From: Gilvibacter sp. SZ-19 | GTDB taxonomy: Bacteria; Bacteroidota; Bacteroidia; Flavobacteriales; Flavobacteriaceae | Assembly: GCF_002163875.1 (NCBI RefSeq) | Contig: NZ_CP019333.1 | Span: forward strand, 248,001-312,000 | DNA: 64,000 bases | Direction of reading: 5' to 3' | Shown: piece by piece, positions 25,961 to 34,795 of the stretch | Layout: each line of letters starts with the position of its first letter | How positions within the stretch are numbered: position 1 is the first letter of the stretch | Translations under genes and position numbers: made by a program | Notes under the pieces: generated by a model | The model's input: only the letters and a program-made list of their open reading frames with translations | What the model was told of the DNA's origin: nothing | Databases searched by the model: none

Positions 25961-26662
25961 CTATTGGGGATTAAATCTGGATTTTCGCCAACTCCAAGCC
26001 ATAATAAAACCAAACAGGGCTCCGCCTACGTGCGCCCAATGGGCTATTCCGGGTAGGTTGTCCGTTAGGTTCATCACTGTATAACCTATCAAGATCAAGG
26101 GTACAAAGTATTTGGCTTTAATAGGCACGGGGAAGAATATCATCATCAATTGTGCATTTGGGTAATAGACCGCAAAGGCCGTCATTATACCATAAACTGC
26201 ACCAGAGGCTCCCACAGCCGGCACAAAGTATCCTTCAAAATTAACTTGAGGATAGTTCACAAATATCTGACCTTGGGCTATGGCCTGATCTATCACATCT
26301 CTGCCAATACCGGCCTGCATCAGTTCGTTGATGTCCAATTGCAGATCGATATAATTGGCTATGGTGTGGATCAGCGCTGCGCCCAATCCGGCAGAGAAAT
26401 AAAAGAACAAAAAGCGCTTAGACCCCCATTGACGTTCTAAAGGCGTACCGAACATCCAGAGTCCCAACATGTTAAAGGCTATGTGCGACACGCCACCGTG
26501 CATGAACATATGGGTGACCGGCTGCCAGAATTTGAACGATGGATTCTCGTAATAGTAGAGCGAAAACAGCTGATACATCGTATCTGGCATAGTCATAGTA
26601 CCCACAAACACTATGACGTTTATGATCAAAAGAACCTTTACTGTTTCTGAGATGGAATACAC
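25961..26662 (-). CDS. Rhomboid-family intramembrane serine protease 1
   Basis: 233 aa. It probably starts with GTG at 26662, overlapping the mutL stop by 1 nt (TAGTG); no ATG lies before residue 23. It has the canonical HGGVSHIAFNMLGLWMFG, catalytic GASGAVYGIM and HVGGALFGF motifs. Rhomboids cleave single-pass membrane proteins within the bilayer. The tandem pair in one operon is typical for flavobacteria. Confidence 0.9.
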   Translation of the reverse strand: MYSISETVKVLLIINVIVFVGTMTMPDTMYQLFSLYYYENPSFKFWQPVTHMFMHGGVSHIAFNMLGLWMFGTPLERQWGSKRFLFFYFSAGLGAALIHTIANYIDLQLDINELMQAGIGRDVIDQAIAQGQIFVNYPQVNFEGYFVPAVGASGAVYGIMTAFAVYYPNAQLMMIFFPVPIKAKYFVPLILIGYTVMNLTDNLPGIAHWAHVGGALFGFIMAWSWRKSRFNPQ

Positions 26663-28497
26663 TAGAACTTATTATCTATTTCGGTGTTCGTAATTATTTT
26701 AAAGGTCGGCTTTCCAAAAGGACTCAAATTAGACTCCTTGCAGGCAAACAACTGATTGATCATGTGCTGCTGCTCATCTTTGCTGAGTTTAGCTCCTGTT
26801 TTTACACTTAAGCTTTTCGCCATGGACTTGGCAAGAACGTCATTGGCACTAAAGCTCATGCCCGGCACATCCGTGCTGAGATCTGCCAATAGATTTTCTA
26901 TGATCTGTCCGACTTGTTCAGGCTTTACCGCTGTCGGTATGGCACTTAAGGTTACTTGCTCCTCTGCAGAAAAACTAAACCCTAAATGATCCAAACCGTC
27001 TTTTACTTCCTCCAATAAAGCCTTTTGCTTGCTGTCTAAGTCTAAACTTATGGGAAACAACAGGGCTTGACTGTTGGCGGCATCGGCAGTCATTCTTTTC
27101 AGGTAATCTTCATAAAGCACGCGTTGATGCGCTCTTTGCTGATGCACTAAAAGCATACCTCCCTTGGTAGGGCTAGCTAAATACTTTCCAAACAATTGCA
27201 TACTTGGCAACTGCGCTTCGTTTTCTGCATCTTCGAAAAATCGACCACTGACCTCTTGACTCTCTAAGGTGATCTCATCCAGAGCAGTTTCTCCAAATTC
27301 TTTATTGTCGACCTGAGTATAAAGCGCCTCCCAAGACGGCTGATGCTCTTGCAAGCGTTGGTAATTGGAACGTCCACTGTTAGACTTCTCTTTGAACGGA
27401 TTAAAGCTCGGATCTACGGCAATGCTAGGCATTTTAGGCGCAGCCTGCTTCATCTCATAAGGCGTATCCAAAGAATCATCTCGGTTAAAATCTAAGACCG
27501 GCGCCACATTGAACTGCCCCAAACTGTGTTTTACCGCGGCTTGTAGCATGGCATAAATGGTGTGGTCGTCGTCGAATTTGATCTCTGTTTTGGTTGGATG
27601 GATATTGATATCTATGCTGTCTGTTGGCACTTTTAAGAACAAGAAATATCCGGGCACCGTTTTATCCTTTAGCAGTCCGTCAAAGGCTGCGGTAACTGCG
27701 TGATGCAAATAGGACGATTTAATGAATCGATCGTTTACAAAGAAGAACTGATCTCCTCGCGATTTTTTAGCAAACTCAGGCTTGATCACAAAACCGCTTA
27801 CGGAAACCACCTCTGTTTCTTCTGTTACAGGCACTAGACGTTCTTTGGTTTTTGGGCCGAATATTCCTGTAATGCGCTGTTTTAAATTAGCTTGAGGCAA
27901 CGAGAACAGCAGCGAATCATTGGAATGTAAACTAAAGGCCAGATCGGGATGAGCTAAGGCCACGCGGTGAAATTCGTCTATGATGTGTCGCAATTCTACA
28001 GGATTGCTCTTTAAAAAGTTGCGACGCGCCGGAATATTAAAAAACAGATTCTTTACAGAGATCACTGTTCCTACCGGGGTGACACATTCTGAAACTTCAG
28101 AGATCTCACTACCTGCTATCTTCACCTCGGTTCCAACTTCCGCATCTGCCATGCGTGTTTTTAGACTCACCTGAGCCACCGCAGCGATAGACGCTAATGC
28201 TTCCCCTCTGAATCCTTTGGTGTGAAGTTTAAAAAGATCTTCAGCCTGGTGGATCTTAGAGGTTGCATGCCTCTCAAAACAGGCTTGGGCGTCTTCTGCG
28301 GACATGCCCGAACCGTTATCTATAAGTTGAATTAAAGTCTTCCCGGAATCTTTGACTACCAATTGTAGCTCTGTTGCTCCTGCATCTACAGCATTCTCTA
28401 GCAACTCCTTCACAACAGAAGCAGGTCTTTGAACCACCTCTCCTGCAGCGATCTGGTTGGCCACATGTTCAGGTAAACGCGTTATTGTAACTGCCAT
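26662..28497 (-). CDS. mutL: DNA mismatch repair protein MutL
   Basis: 611 aa. The N-terminal GHKL ATPase is intact: ELLENAVDAGA, QLIDNGSGM and HTKGFRGEALASI. The C-terminal dimerisation domain (about residues 420-611) lacks the DQHA(x)2E(x)4E endonuclease motif: the matching place reads VHQQRAHQRVLYE, and the CPHGRP-like site reads SPFGKPT. So it is probably a non-nicking MutL. It follows ribH and a small membrane protein in one operon. Confidence 0.95.
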   Translation of the reverse strand: MAVTITRLPEHVANQIAAGEVVQRPASVVKELLENAVDAGATELQLVVKDSGKTLIQLIDNGSGMSAEDAQACFERHATSKIHQAEDLFKLHTKGFRGEALASIAAVAQVSLKTRMADAEVGTEVKIAGSEISEVSECVTPVGTVISVKNLFFNIPARRNFLKSNPVELRHIIDEFHRVALAHPDLAFSLHSNDSLLFSLPQANLKQRITGIFGPKTKERLVPVTEETEVVSVSGFVIKPEFAKKSRGDQFFFVNDRFIKSSYLHHAVTAAFDGLLKDKTVPGYFLFLKVPTDSIDINIHPTKTEIKFDDDHTIYAMLQAAVKHSLGQFNVAPVLDFNRDDSLDTPYEMKQAAPKMPSIAVDPSFNPFKEKSNSGRSNYQRLQEHQPSWEALYTQVDNKEFGETALDEITLESQEVSGRFFEDAENEAQLPSMQLFGKYLASPTKGGMLLVHQQRAHQRVLYEDYLKRMTADAANSQALLFPISLDLDSKQKALLEEVKDGLDHLGFSFSAEEQVTLSAIPTAVKPEQVGQIIENLLADLSTDVPGMSFSANDVLAKSMAKSLSVKTGAKLSKDEQQHMINQLFACKESNLSPFGKPTFKIITNTEIDNKF

Positions 28498-28785
28498 TTA
28501 TCGAGTTGTCGTAAAGATGGATAGATCAAAATCAATGAGAAATAAGAACAAGATGATCAGCACCGCAACGATGATCAGCACACGGCGATTCACTTCTTGA
28601 CTCGGATTGCCTTTGTAATCGGCCCAGGCGTGTTTGAACTTGTTCTTAAGTCCACGAGCCGGCGAAGATGCTGTGCGATATTCATCAAAACGATTGCCCA
28701 TCTCAAATGGACGCTTACCCCCGTTCTTATAGTATCGAGGTTCGTAGTCGTACCGTTTGTTCTTACGTGTTTTGAATATTCCCAT
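28498..28785 (-). CDS. Small membrane protein between ribH and mutL
   Basis: 95 aa from the ATG at 28785 (a TTG three codons earlier is less likely). It is basic and aromatic-rich over residues 1-60 (YDYEPRYYKNGGKRPFEM), with one membrane helix near the C-terminus (about 69-88). Homologues in Bacteroidota databases are sometimes named as riboflavin synthase subunits because of the neighbour, but nothing here suggests catalysis. Its stop codon ends next to the mutL start. Confidence 0.7.
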   Translation of the reverse strand: MGIFKTRKNKRYDYEPRYYKNGGKRPFEMGNRFDEYRTASSPARGLKNKFKHAWADYKGNPSQEVNRRVLIIVAVLIILFLFLIDFDLSIFTTTR

Positions 28786-28817
28786 TGTACTCAACCAAAT
28801 TTACTAAAATAGCTGCG

Positions 28818-28848
28818 TTTGTTAAAGTAGCTTTTCTCCTTTAACAAA
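28818..28848 (-). terminator. AT-rich inverted repeat after ribH
   Basis: TTTGTTAAAG (28818-28827) and CTTTAACAAA (28839-28848) are perfect inverted arms in the 96-nt gap between ribH and the next gene of the same strand. There is no strong T tract after it, so it may be a weak attenuator or an RNA-processing stem rather than a full terminator. Confidence 0.3.
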
Positions 28849-28881
28849 ACAAAAACAATGCCAGAGCAAATAAGGCTTGAT

Positions 28882-29379
28882 CTAGAATTTACTTTCTTTT
28901 CTGAGTTGCGCCATTTCTATGGCCGCAATAGCAGCTTCTGTACCTTTGTTACCGTGCTTACCACCCGAACGATCTATGGCTTGTTGCATGTTGTTATCGG
29001 TAAGTACACAGAAAATTACAGGAATGCCTCCAGCTGCGTTGAGTTGCGCAATTCCATTGGTCACGCCTTGACAAACAAAGTCAAAATGCTTGGTCTCTCC
29101 TTGGATGACACTTCCAATCACGATAACAGCATCCAACATATCGTAGGATTCACGCATGCGTTGTGCTCCGTAGATCAGCTCATAGCTTCCCGGTACGTTC
29201 CAGCGCACAATATTATCGTTAATAGCTCCGCAGTCTTTAAGGGCATCAAAAGCACCTTGAAAGAGCCCTTCGGTAATTTCACTGTTCCACTTAGAAACCA
29301 CCAAGCCAAATCTAAAATCCTTGGCGTTTGGTACCTCGGCCTTATTGTATGCCGATAAGTTGTTTCCTGCGGTTGCCAT
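28882..29379 (-). CDS. ribH: 6,7-dimethyl-8-ribityllumazine synthase
   Basis: 165 aa, usual length. It joins the ribityl-pyrimidine and dihydroxybutanone phosphate to give lumazine, the direct riboflavin precursor. Key stretches are RFGLVVSKWNSEIT, the substrate loop NVPGSYELIYGAQR, VIGSVIQGETKHFDFVC with the catalytic His region, and PVIFCVLTDNNMQQA near the end. It usually assembles into icosahedral or pentameric shells. It is separated by 2 nt from the TPR gene upstream. Confidence 0.95.
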   Translation of the reverse strand: MATAGNNLSAYNKAEVPNAKDFRFGLVVSKWNSEITEGLFQGAFDALKDCGAINDNIVRWNVPGSYELIYGAQRMRESYDMLDAVIVIGSVIQGETKHFDFVCQGVTNGIAQLNAAGGIPVIFCVLTDNNMQQAIDRSGGKHGNKGTEAAIAAIEMAQLRKESKF

Positions 29380-29381
29380 AA

Positions 29382-30146
29382 TTACTGCATCACCTCGGCC
29401 TGTCCTAAGAAGATATCGGCCTCTTGTACGAAAGTTGATTCTGGGAAACGCTCTTTGATCTGACTTAGTAAAGATACAGCCTCGCTGTAGTTACCGGCCT
29501 CAATAGCGCTCTTACCAGCTTTCAATAAGTATTTTGGTGTAGTGTAGTCGTTGGTGTTCAAATTGGCTGCCTGTTTGTAGTAATCCATGGCATCGCCAAA
29601 CTCACCCAAAGCAGCAAAAGCATCTCCAATTCCTCCCTTAGCCTGTGGCGCAAGGATCTCGTCGGTGGCTTTAAAACCGTCTAGGCTTTCAATGGCTTTC
29701 TGGTACTGACCAGTTTGCAGATAAGCAATACCAGCGTAGTACTTAGCAAGGTTACCAGCATCGGTTCCGCCGTACTTAGCAATGATCTCTTCAAAACCGT
29801 ATTGTCCGTTTCCGCCTTTAAGGGCCAAATTGAACAAGGAATCATTCTCTACAGCGGTCATGGCCTGCTCCCAGTAGTTCTGAGCCTGGAACATCTCATT
29901 CATGGCTTTGGCCTCCTTAGGCTCCTGAATGTATGTTTGATAAGCCAAGTAACCCAAAATGGCCAAGGCAACAAGGCCGATCACACCAAAAATATACTTC
30001 TGGTTATTGGCTACCCATTGCTCGGCTTTGTTAGCGCCTTCGTCTAAGGTGTTGAATACCTCTGCCGTTGCACTTCCTTCTTCTATCTTGGTTTGCTGTT
30101 CAACCTTTGTTTTAGGTCTCCCTCCGCGTTTTTTATACGTTGCCAT
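29382..30146 (-). CDS. Membrane-anchored TPR protein (YfgM/YbgF-like)
   Basis: 254 aa. A basic N-terminus (KKRGGRPKTK) is followed by one membrane helix (about residues 52-70) and then TPR repeats through the periplasmic part (YYAGIAYLQTGQYQKAIESL, GEFGDAMDYYKQAANLN, YSEAVSLLSQIKERFPES). Such proteins act as envelope chaperone partners. It is the first gene of the operon down to 24051 and has a perfect promoter element 20 nt upstream. Confidence 0.85.
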   Translation of the reverse strand: MATYKKRGGRPKTKVEQQTKIEEGSATAEVFNTLDEGANKAEQWVANNQKYIFGVIGLVALAILGYLAYQTYIQEPKEAKAMNEMFQAQNYWEQAMTAVENDSLFNLALKGGNGQYGFEEIIAKYGGTDAGNLAKYYAGIAYLQTGQYQKAIESLDGFKATDEILAPQAKGGIGDAFAALGEFGDAMDYYKQAANLNTNDYTTPKYLLKAGKSAIEAGNYSEAVSLLSQIKERFPESTFVQEADIFLGQAEVMQ

Positions 30147-30166
30147 ACTGCTGATTTATTGCGGGG

Positions 30167-30174
30167 CAAAAATA
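30167..30174 (-). promoter_or_regulatory. -7 promoter element TATTTTTG of the ribH-mutL operon
   Basis: Perfect TAnnTTTG match on the minus strand, 20 nt before the ATG at 30146. It is the likely promoter for TPR-ribH-mutL-rhomboid-EEP. Confidence 0.6.
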
Positions 30175-30229
30175 TAATTTTTATTAGAATTTGAAAGACA
30201 ATTTATTCGTTAATTTTCAATAATTTGCA

Positions 30230-30265
30230 GGCTGTTTTTCGCTGCGGATTGTAGCAGCGACAGCC
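30230..30265 (+). other. Stem structure in the recF leader
   Basis: GGCTGT (30230-30235) and CGCTGC (30240-30245) pair in order with GCAGCG (30254-30259) and ACAGCC (30260-30265), giving 12 bp with a TTTT bulge and an 8-nt loop (GGATTGTA). It ends 32 nt before the recF start. No T tract follows, so it is not a terminator; it may be a leader RNA element. Confidence 0.45.
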
Positions 30266-30297
30266 CATGGCAACACCGCTTCACCGAAGTACCTAGC

Positions 30298-31377
30298 ATG
30301 ATTTTAACCGACTTGTCCTTAGTGAATTACAAGAATTTTGAGAGCCAAAGTTTTAGCTTTGACCACAAGATCAATTGCATGGTGGGCAATAACGGCGTAG
30401 GTAAAACCACTGTTTTAGATGCCGTATATCATTTAGCTTATGGCAAAAGCTATTTCAATCCCATTAGTAGTCAGAGTATCAGACACGGGGCCGATTTTTT
30501 TGTGATCGATGGGAATTTCACCCATAATGAGCAACCCCAGCGGATACTCATCAGCAATAAAAAAGGGCAGAAAAAGGTCATCAAAAGAAACGGTAAAGCC
30601 TATGAGCGCTTTTCGGACCATATTGGGCTAATTCCGGTAGTGATCATCTCGCCCGCAGACCGCGATCTGATAACAGAGGGCAGCGATGTCCGTAGAAAGT
30701 TCATGGACGGCGTACTTTCGCTTAACGACCCGGCCTATCTGCAAAACCTATTGGATTACAACAAAGTCTTATCGCAGCGAAATTCCCTGCTGAAGTATTT
30801 TGCGCTCAACAACACCTATAACGAAGACACTTTAGGGGTTTACAACGAGCAGTTAGACCAACTCGGTACACCTTTACACAAGAGGCGCGAGGAATTCATA
30901 GCACAGTTCACACCTATTTTCAACACGCGCTACCAAGAGATCAGTGGCGGGCACGAAGCCGTGAGTCTCAATTACAAAAGCCAGCTTCAAGAGATGCCCC
31001 TTATGGAGCTTTTTGCCCAAAACCTGAACAAAGACAAGGCGCTGCAATACACCAGTCAAGGTATTCATAAAGACGACCTGAATTTTCAAATAGACGGTCA
31101 CCCGATCAAGAAATTTGGCTCTCAAGGCCAGCAGAAATCATTCTTGATCGCACTAAAGCTGGCCCAATTCGACTTTGTAAAGGACAAGGCCGAGCAAAAC
31201 CCTATTTTGTTACTAGACGATATCTTTGACAAACTCGATGAGTCTCGGGTTGCCCAACTCTTGCAGTTGGTCAAGGAGGACAATTTTGGGCAGATCTTTA
31301 TTAGCGACACACATGCCCAGCGCACAGAAGCTGTTATTAGCAGTATTCACCAATCTTATAAAATGATCGCCTTATGA
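30298..31377 (+). CDS. recF: DNA replication and repair protein RecF
   Basis: 359 aa SMC-like ATPase that helps load RecA at gaps. Walker [10 protein letters not shown] (residues 31-39), the ABC-type signature in [19 protein letters not shown] and Walker [12 protein letters not shown] are all present, with the D-loop SDTHAQRT near the C-terminus. It overlaps the next gene by 4 nt (ATGA). Its neighbours (DUF721/DciA, TPR-ribH) follow a common flavobacterial order; dnaA is not in the window. Confidence 0.95.
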   Translation: MILTDLSLVNYKNFESQSFSFDHKINCMVGNNGVGKTTVLDAVYHLAYGKSYFNPISSQSIRHGADFFVIDGNFTHNEQPQRILISNKKGQKKVIKRNGKAYERFSDHIGLIPVVIISPADRDLITEGSDVRRKFMDGVLSLNDPAYLQNLLDYNKVLSQRNSLLKYFALNNTYNEDTLGVYNEQLDQLGTPLHKRREEFIAQFTPIFNTRYQEISGGHEAVSLNYKSQLQEMPLMELFAQNLNKDKALQYTSQGIHKDDLNFQIDGHPIKKFGSQGQQKSFLIALKLAQFDFVKDKAEQNPILLLDDIFDKLDESRVAQLLQLVKEDNFGQIFISDTHAQRTEAVISSIHQSYKMIAL

Positions 31378-31799
31378 AGCAGCTATTAGCAGTTTTTACC
31401 CTAGTCATACTGAGCAGTTGCCAGGCTGAATTCGATGGAGACCTGAGCCCACTGCAAGGCTATTGGCAGATCGAAGAGGTAACTGCAAACGGACAGCTTA
31501 TCAAGGCGTATCAGACCAATTTGGTGGTCGACTATTTTGAATTGCAAAACGATACAGCGGGTCTTAGAAAGAAATTGGCGCCAAAACTAGACGGCACCTA
31601 TGCCAGCACCAAGAACAGCGAGCGTTTTGTACTTATAGACTCCGCAAAAACCTACTATTTGCAATACAGTACACCTTATGCGAAGTGGCAAGAAAAAATC
31701 ATTAGCATCACGCCAGAACAACTTATCTTAGAAGATACTGCGGGAACCCGATACCAATACAAGCCGCACCAAGCCAACAACATTCTTATCAACTACTAA
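31374..31799 (+). CDS. Lipocalin-like lipoprotein
   Basis: 141 aa. The lipobox is VILSSC (Cys16). The mature part is strand-rich, with [11 protein letters not shown] near the start, as in small lipocalin-like proteins of Bacteroidota. Without a recognised ligand-binding motif the function is open. It is coupled to recF by a 4-nt overlap and is followed by the DUF721 gene without a gap. Confidence 0.6.
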   Translation: MKQLLAVFTLVILSSCQAEFDGDLSPLQGYWQIEEVTANGQLIKAYQTNLVVDYFELQNDTAGLRKKLAPKLDGTYASTKNSERFVLIDSAKTYYLQYSTPYAKWQEKIISITPEQLILEDTAGTRYQYKPHQANNILINY

Positions 31800-32096
31800 A
31801 TGAACAAGCGCAACAGGGAACATATCAGTCTAGGCGATGCCTTGAAAGAGTTCTTGGGACAAGGAAAACTCAAGCGCGGTATGGACCAGATCAATGTACG
31901 CGACTGTTGGAACAAAATGATGGGGCCAGCCATTGCGGGCTACACCCAAGATATTCGGTTAGAATCTGGCACACTCTACATACGCCTGAGTTCTTCAGTA
32001 CTTCGTGAAGAACTGAGTTATGGAAAACAAAAAATCATTTCCATGCTCAATGAAGAATTGGGCACAGAAATGATCAAGAAATTAGTTTTGCGCTAA
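31800..32096 (+). CDS. DUF721 (DciA-like) protein
   Basis: 98 aa. DUF721 proteins include DciA, a loader of the replicative helicase DnaB. Here there is an N-terminal helix (SLGDALKEFLGQGKLKRGM) and the KH-like core with WNKMMGPAIAGYTQDIRLESGTLYIRLSSSVLREEL. Placement after recF fits a replication role. The short form lacks any extended C-terminal tail. DciA function is from the family, not shown here. Confidence 0.8.
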   Translation: MNKRNREHISLGDALKEFLGQGKLKRGMDQINVRDCWNKMMGPAIAGYTQDIRLESGTLYIRLSSSVLREELSYGKQKIISMLNEELGTEMIKKLVLR

Positions 32097-32108
32097 GCGC
32101 CGGTCTAT

Positions 32109-32528
32109 TTAGAACTGCTCTCTACCAGCAAAGTGGAAGTTCCCTTCGATAGCAGCATTCTCGTCGCTATCGCTACCGTGTACAGCGTTCTCTCCAATAG
32201 AAGCAGCATACAACTTACGGATTGTTCCTTCTGCAGCTTCCTCCGGATTAGTAGCACCAATTAGTGTTCTAAAGTCGGCAACAGCGTTCTCTTTTTCTAA
32301 GATCGCAGCAACAATAGGACCGCGCGTCATATATTCTACCAACTCTCCAAAGAACGGACGCTCTTTGTGGATAGCGTAAAATGCTTTGGCATCGTCTGCA
32401 GTCATTTGCGTAAGCTTCATGGCTACAATTCTAAAACCAGCAGCAGTGATTTTTTCTAAGATGGCTCCGATATGTCCTTTTTCTACGGCATCGGGCTTTA
32501 ACATTGTAAATGTTCTGTCTGTTCTCAT
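32109..32528 (-). CDS. ndk: Nucleoside diphosphate kinase
   Basis: 139 aa from the ATG at 32528; the longer frame to 32552 begins with TTG inside the promoter element. It transfers phosphate between nucleoside di- and triphosphates. [13 protein letters not shown] and [18 protein letters not shown] are typical, and the catalytic His lies in [13 protein letters not shown] (NxxHGSD). The ASIGENA stretch precedes it. The length is standard. It is convergent with the DUF721 gene. Confidence 0.95.
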   Translation of the reverse strand: MRTDRTFTMLKPDAVEKGHIGAILEKITAAGFRIVAMKLTQMTADDAKAFYAIHKERPFFGELVEYMTRGPIVAAILEKENAVADFRTLIGATNPEEAAEGTIRKLYAASIGENAVHGSDSDENAAIEGNFHFAGREQF

Positions 32529-32549
32529 GTCAGGTGTAAAAAATTTGTG

Positions 32550-32557
32550 CAAAAGTA
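32550..32557 (-). promoter_or_regulatory. -7 promoter element TACTTTTG of ndk
   Basis: Perfect TAnnTTTG match on the minus strand, 21 nt before the ndk ATG at 32528. It overlaps the TTG that would begin the longer reading frame and so supports the shorter protein. Confidence 0.6.
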
Positions 32558-32629
32558 GCCCTTTTAAGGCAGACTACAAGCGCTTAACGATTCTTTAACC
32601 GCAAATAAACAATCCCTTAGAGCCGTAAA

Positions 32630-33685
32630 CTATTCCGAATACTGCTGCGTAAAGCTTTCTATGAGTACATTGTCGCGTCCTCGGATCTCAAAAACTATTG
32701 TTTTAGAAGCTTGGTGCACCTTGATCACTCCAAAATTAATGGCCTTTGTGCCTTCGCCCCAGCGATACTCATTAGGCTCCAAAGGCGATCCCGGAAAGGT
32801 ATGTGTCAAGCCACTGGAGGTGAAATCGAGCAGCGGATATCCCAGACCGGCATTATCGTCCTTAGACATTTCTGCATGATGACGATCTCCGGAGAGTAGA
32901 ATGATATTCTTGGATTTAGCTCCTTGTAAGACCTCATACATCTTTTGGTGCTCTGCCGGAAAATTACCCCATTTCTCCCAGCCGTGATCGGCATTGTTCA
33001 AGAATTGCACACTGCTAACAATAAAGGTAAAATCGTGTGCGGTATCCTGAAGTTGGTTTTCTAGCCAAACCCATTGTAGCGGCCCCAAGAACCAACCATC
33101 ATGGTCTGCCGGCCAAGGCGTATAGCGTTTGTCAGGATCATCACTTTTTAAAAGCGGATCACGATAATAACGAGTATCTAACATTATGAATTTAACCGAC
33201 CCCTGCTCTGTTTGGTACACATAAGTATGAAAAACTCCGGGTTGATCGCGCAAACTGTCGGTTTTGGGCAGTTCGAGAAAATCCCAAAAGAGTTCGCTCG
33301 CTTTGATCTTCATCGGGTATTGTGCGCCGGCATCGTTCTCACCGTAATCGTGGTCGTCCCAAGTACCTATAACCTTTGTTTGCTGTCTTAATTTGGCGTA
33401 TCCGGGCTGCTTGAATTGTTTCTCGTAATCTGCACGCATTTTAGAACTGTCTCGGGTGTCGCTATAAATATTATCGCCTCCCCAAACGAACAAGGCCGGT
33501 TTGTGACTTATTATGGGATCCCATAGCGGTTGTTCTCGCTCTTGGTCATTACAACTGGCAAAAACAAAGGTTAGGGTGTCATTGATTGCTGCGGATGGAT
33601 TTTGATCTGAACTTTGCTCTTTGGCATTCTTGCAGCTAACAAGAACCATAATCCCTAGGGCAAAAACTAAAAATTGACGCATCAT
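32630..33685 (-). CDS. PhoD-like metallophosphatase lipoprotein
   Basis: 351 aa from the ATG pair at 33685/33682, which gives a clean signal with lipobox MVLVSC. The domain matches the alkaline phosphatase D type: FASCNDQE, FVWGGDNIYSD (metal Asp), GTWDDHDYGENDAG (metal Asp/His), FIMLDTRYYRD, and LLSGDRHHAEMSK near the C-terminal metal site. It hydrolyses phosphate mono- or diesters in the periplasm or at the surface. Substrate unknown. Confidence 0.85.
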   Translation of the reverse strand: MMRQFLVFALGIMVLVSCKNAKEQSSDQNPSAAINDTLTFVFASCNDQEREQPLWDPIISHKPALFVWGGDNIYSDTRDSSKMRADYEKQFKQPGYAKLRQQTKVIGTWDDHDYGENDAGAQYPMKIKASELFWDFLELPKTDSLRDQPGVFHTYVYQTEQGSVKFIMLDTRYYRDPLLKSDDPDKRYTPWPADHDGWFLGPLQWVWLENQLQDTAHDFTFIVSSVQFLNNADHGWEKWGNFPAEHQKMYEVLQGAKSKNIILLSGDRHHAEMSKDDNAGLGYPLLDFTSSGLTHTFPGSPLEPNEYRWGEGTKAINFGVIKVHQASKTIVFEIRGRDNVLIESFTQQYSE

Positions 33686-33772
33686 GATGGTTGAATTTAT
33701 TGTGATAAAGTTAACCAATATTGCCCGTAACTCCTCCTTAGCTCTCGTTATTAAATTGTATCTTCGCGCCTG

Positions 33773-34795
33773 ATGAATACTGCCGAAATTACTGAGTTAA
33801 AAGCACTCTTAAGCGAGCCCAAGCGGATCGTGGTCATTGGACATAAAAATCCGGATGGAGACGCCATAGGATCTACCTTAGGCCTCAGCACCTATTTGAA
33901 AAAACTCGGTCATAACGTACGCGTTATAGTGCCGAACGATTACCCAAAGTTTTTAAAGTGGATGCCCGGAAATGAGGACATCCTCAAGTTCGAGACGCAT
34001 AGCGACAACTGCGGAACCTTGCTAAAAAAAGCACATTTGGTCTTCACGCTTGATTTTAATGCACTGCATCGATTAGGACCAGAGATGGAAGCAGTACTCG
34101 ACAAATTGGATTGCCCGTTTGTCATGATAGATCACCATCAGCAACCGGACGATTATGCGCGCTTTACTTACAGTGATGCCAGTATGGGGTCCACTTCGGA
34201 AATGGTCTACCATTTTATGAAGATGATGGGTCATTTGCAGCTCTTGGATGCACAAATAGCAACCAATCTTTATGTGGGCATAATGACAGACTCAGGCTCG
34301 TTTCGATTTCCAGCAACAACGAGCACGACCCACCGCGTGGTGGCAGACCTGATAGACCACGGCGCACAGAATTCTGATATCCACAGAGCGGTTTACGACA
34401 ATAACAGCGAGAATCGCATGCAACTCTTGGGCAAAGCTTTGAACAATCTACGCGTCCTACCAGAACAACGTACAGCATACATTAGCCTAAGCCAACAAGA
34501 ATTAGATGCCTGCGATTTTAAAAAAGGAGATACCGAAGGTTTTGTCAATTACGCACTATCTATAGAGAATGTTGTACTAGCAGCGATATTTATTGAAAGT
34601 GAAAAAGATGAGATCATTAAGATATCGCTGAGAAGTAAGGGTGATTTCTCTGTCAATGAAGTGGCACGCGAACACTTTGAAGGTGGCGGACACATCAATG
34701 CTGCCGGCGGAAAATCAACTCGAAATATGGCCGATACCATAACGTATTTTATTAGTATCTTGCCCTCCTACCAAAATGCCCTTTTAAATGCCTAA
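33773..34795 (+). CDS. DHH-family phosphoesterase (NrnA-like)
   Basis: 340 aa. The N-terminal DHH domain has IGHKNPDGDAIGSTLGL, DFNALHRLG and MIDHHQQPDD (DHH); the C-terminal DHHA1 domain has GGGHINAAGGKS (about residues 304-316). NrnA proteins degrade short oligoribonucleotides and 3'-phosphoadenosine 5'-phosphate. It overlaps the gldI start by 8 nt, so the two are coupled. A TATCTTCG element at 33759 is one mismatch from the -7 consensus. Confidence 0.9.
   Translation: MNTAEITELKALLSEPKRIVVIGHKNPDGDAIGSTLGLSTYLKKLGHNVRVIVPNDYPKFLKWMPGNEDILKFETHSDNCGTLLKKAHLVFTLDFNALHRLGPEMEAVLDKLDCPFVMIDHHQQPDDYARFTYSDASMGSTSEMVYHFMKMMGHLQLLDAQIATNLYVGIMTDSGSFRFPATTSTTHRVVADLIDHGAQNSDIHRAVYDNNSENRMQLLGKALNNLRVLPEQRTAYISLSQQELDACDFKKGDTEGFVNYALSIENVVLAAIFIESEKDEIIKISLRSKGDFSVNEVAREHFEGGGHINAAGGKSTRNMADTITYFISILPSYQNALLNA

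Noticed and set aside
28858-29358. 166-aa plus-strand open frame
   Set aside because: It is the antisense shadow of ribH.
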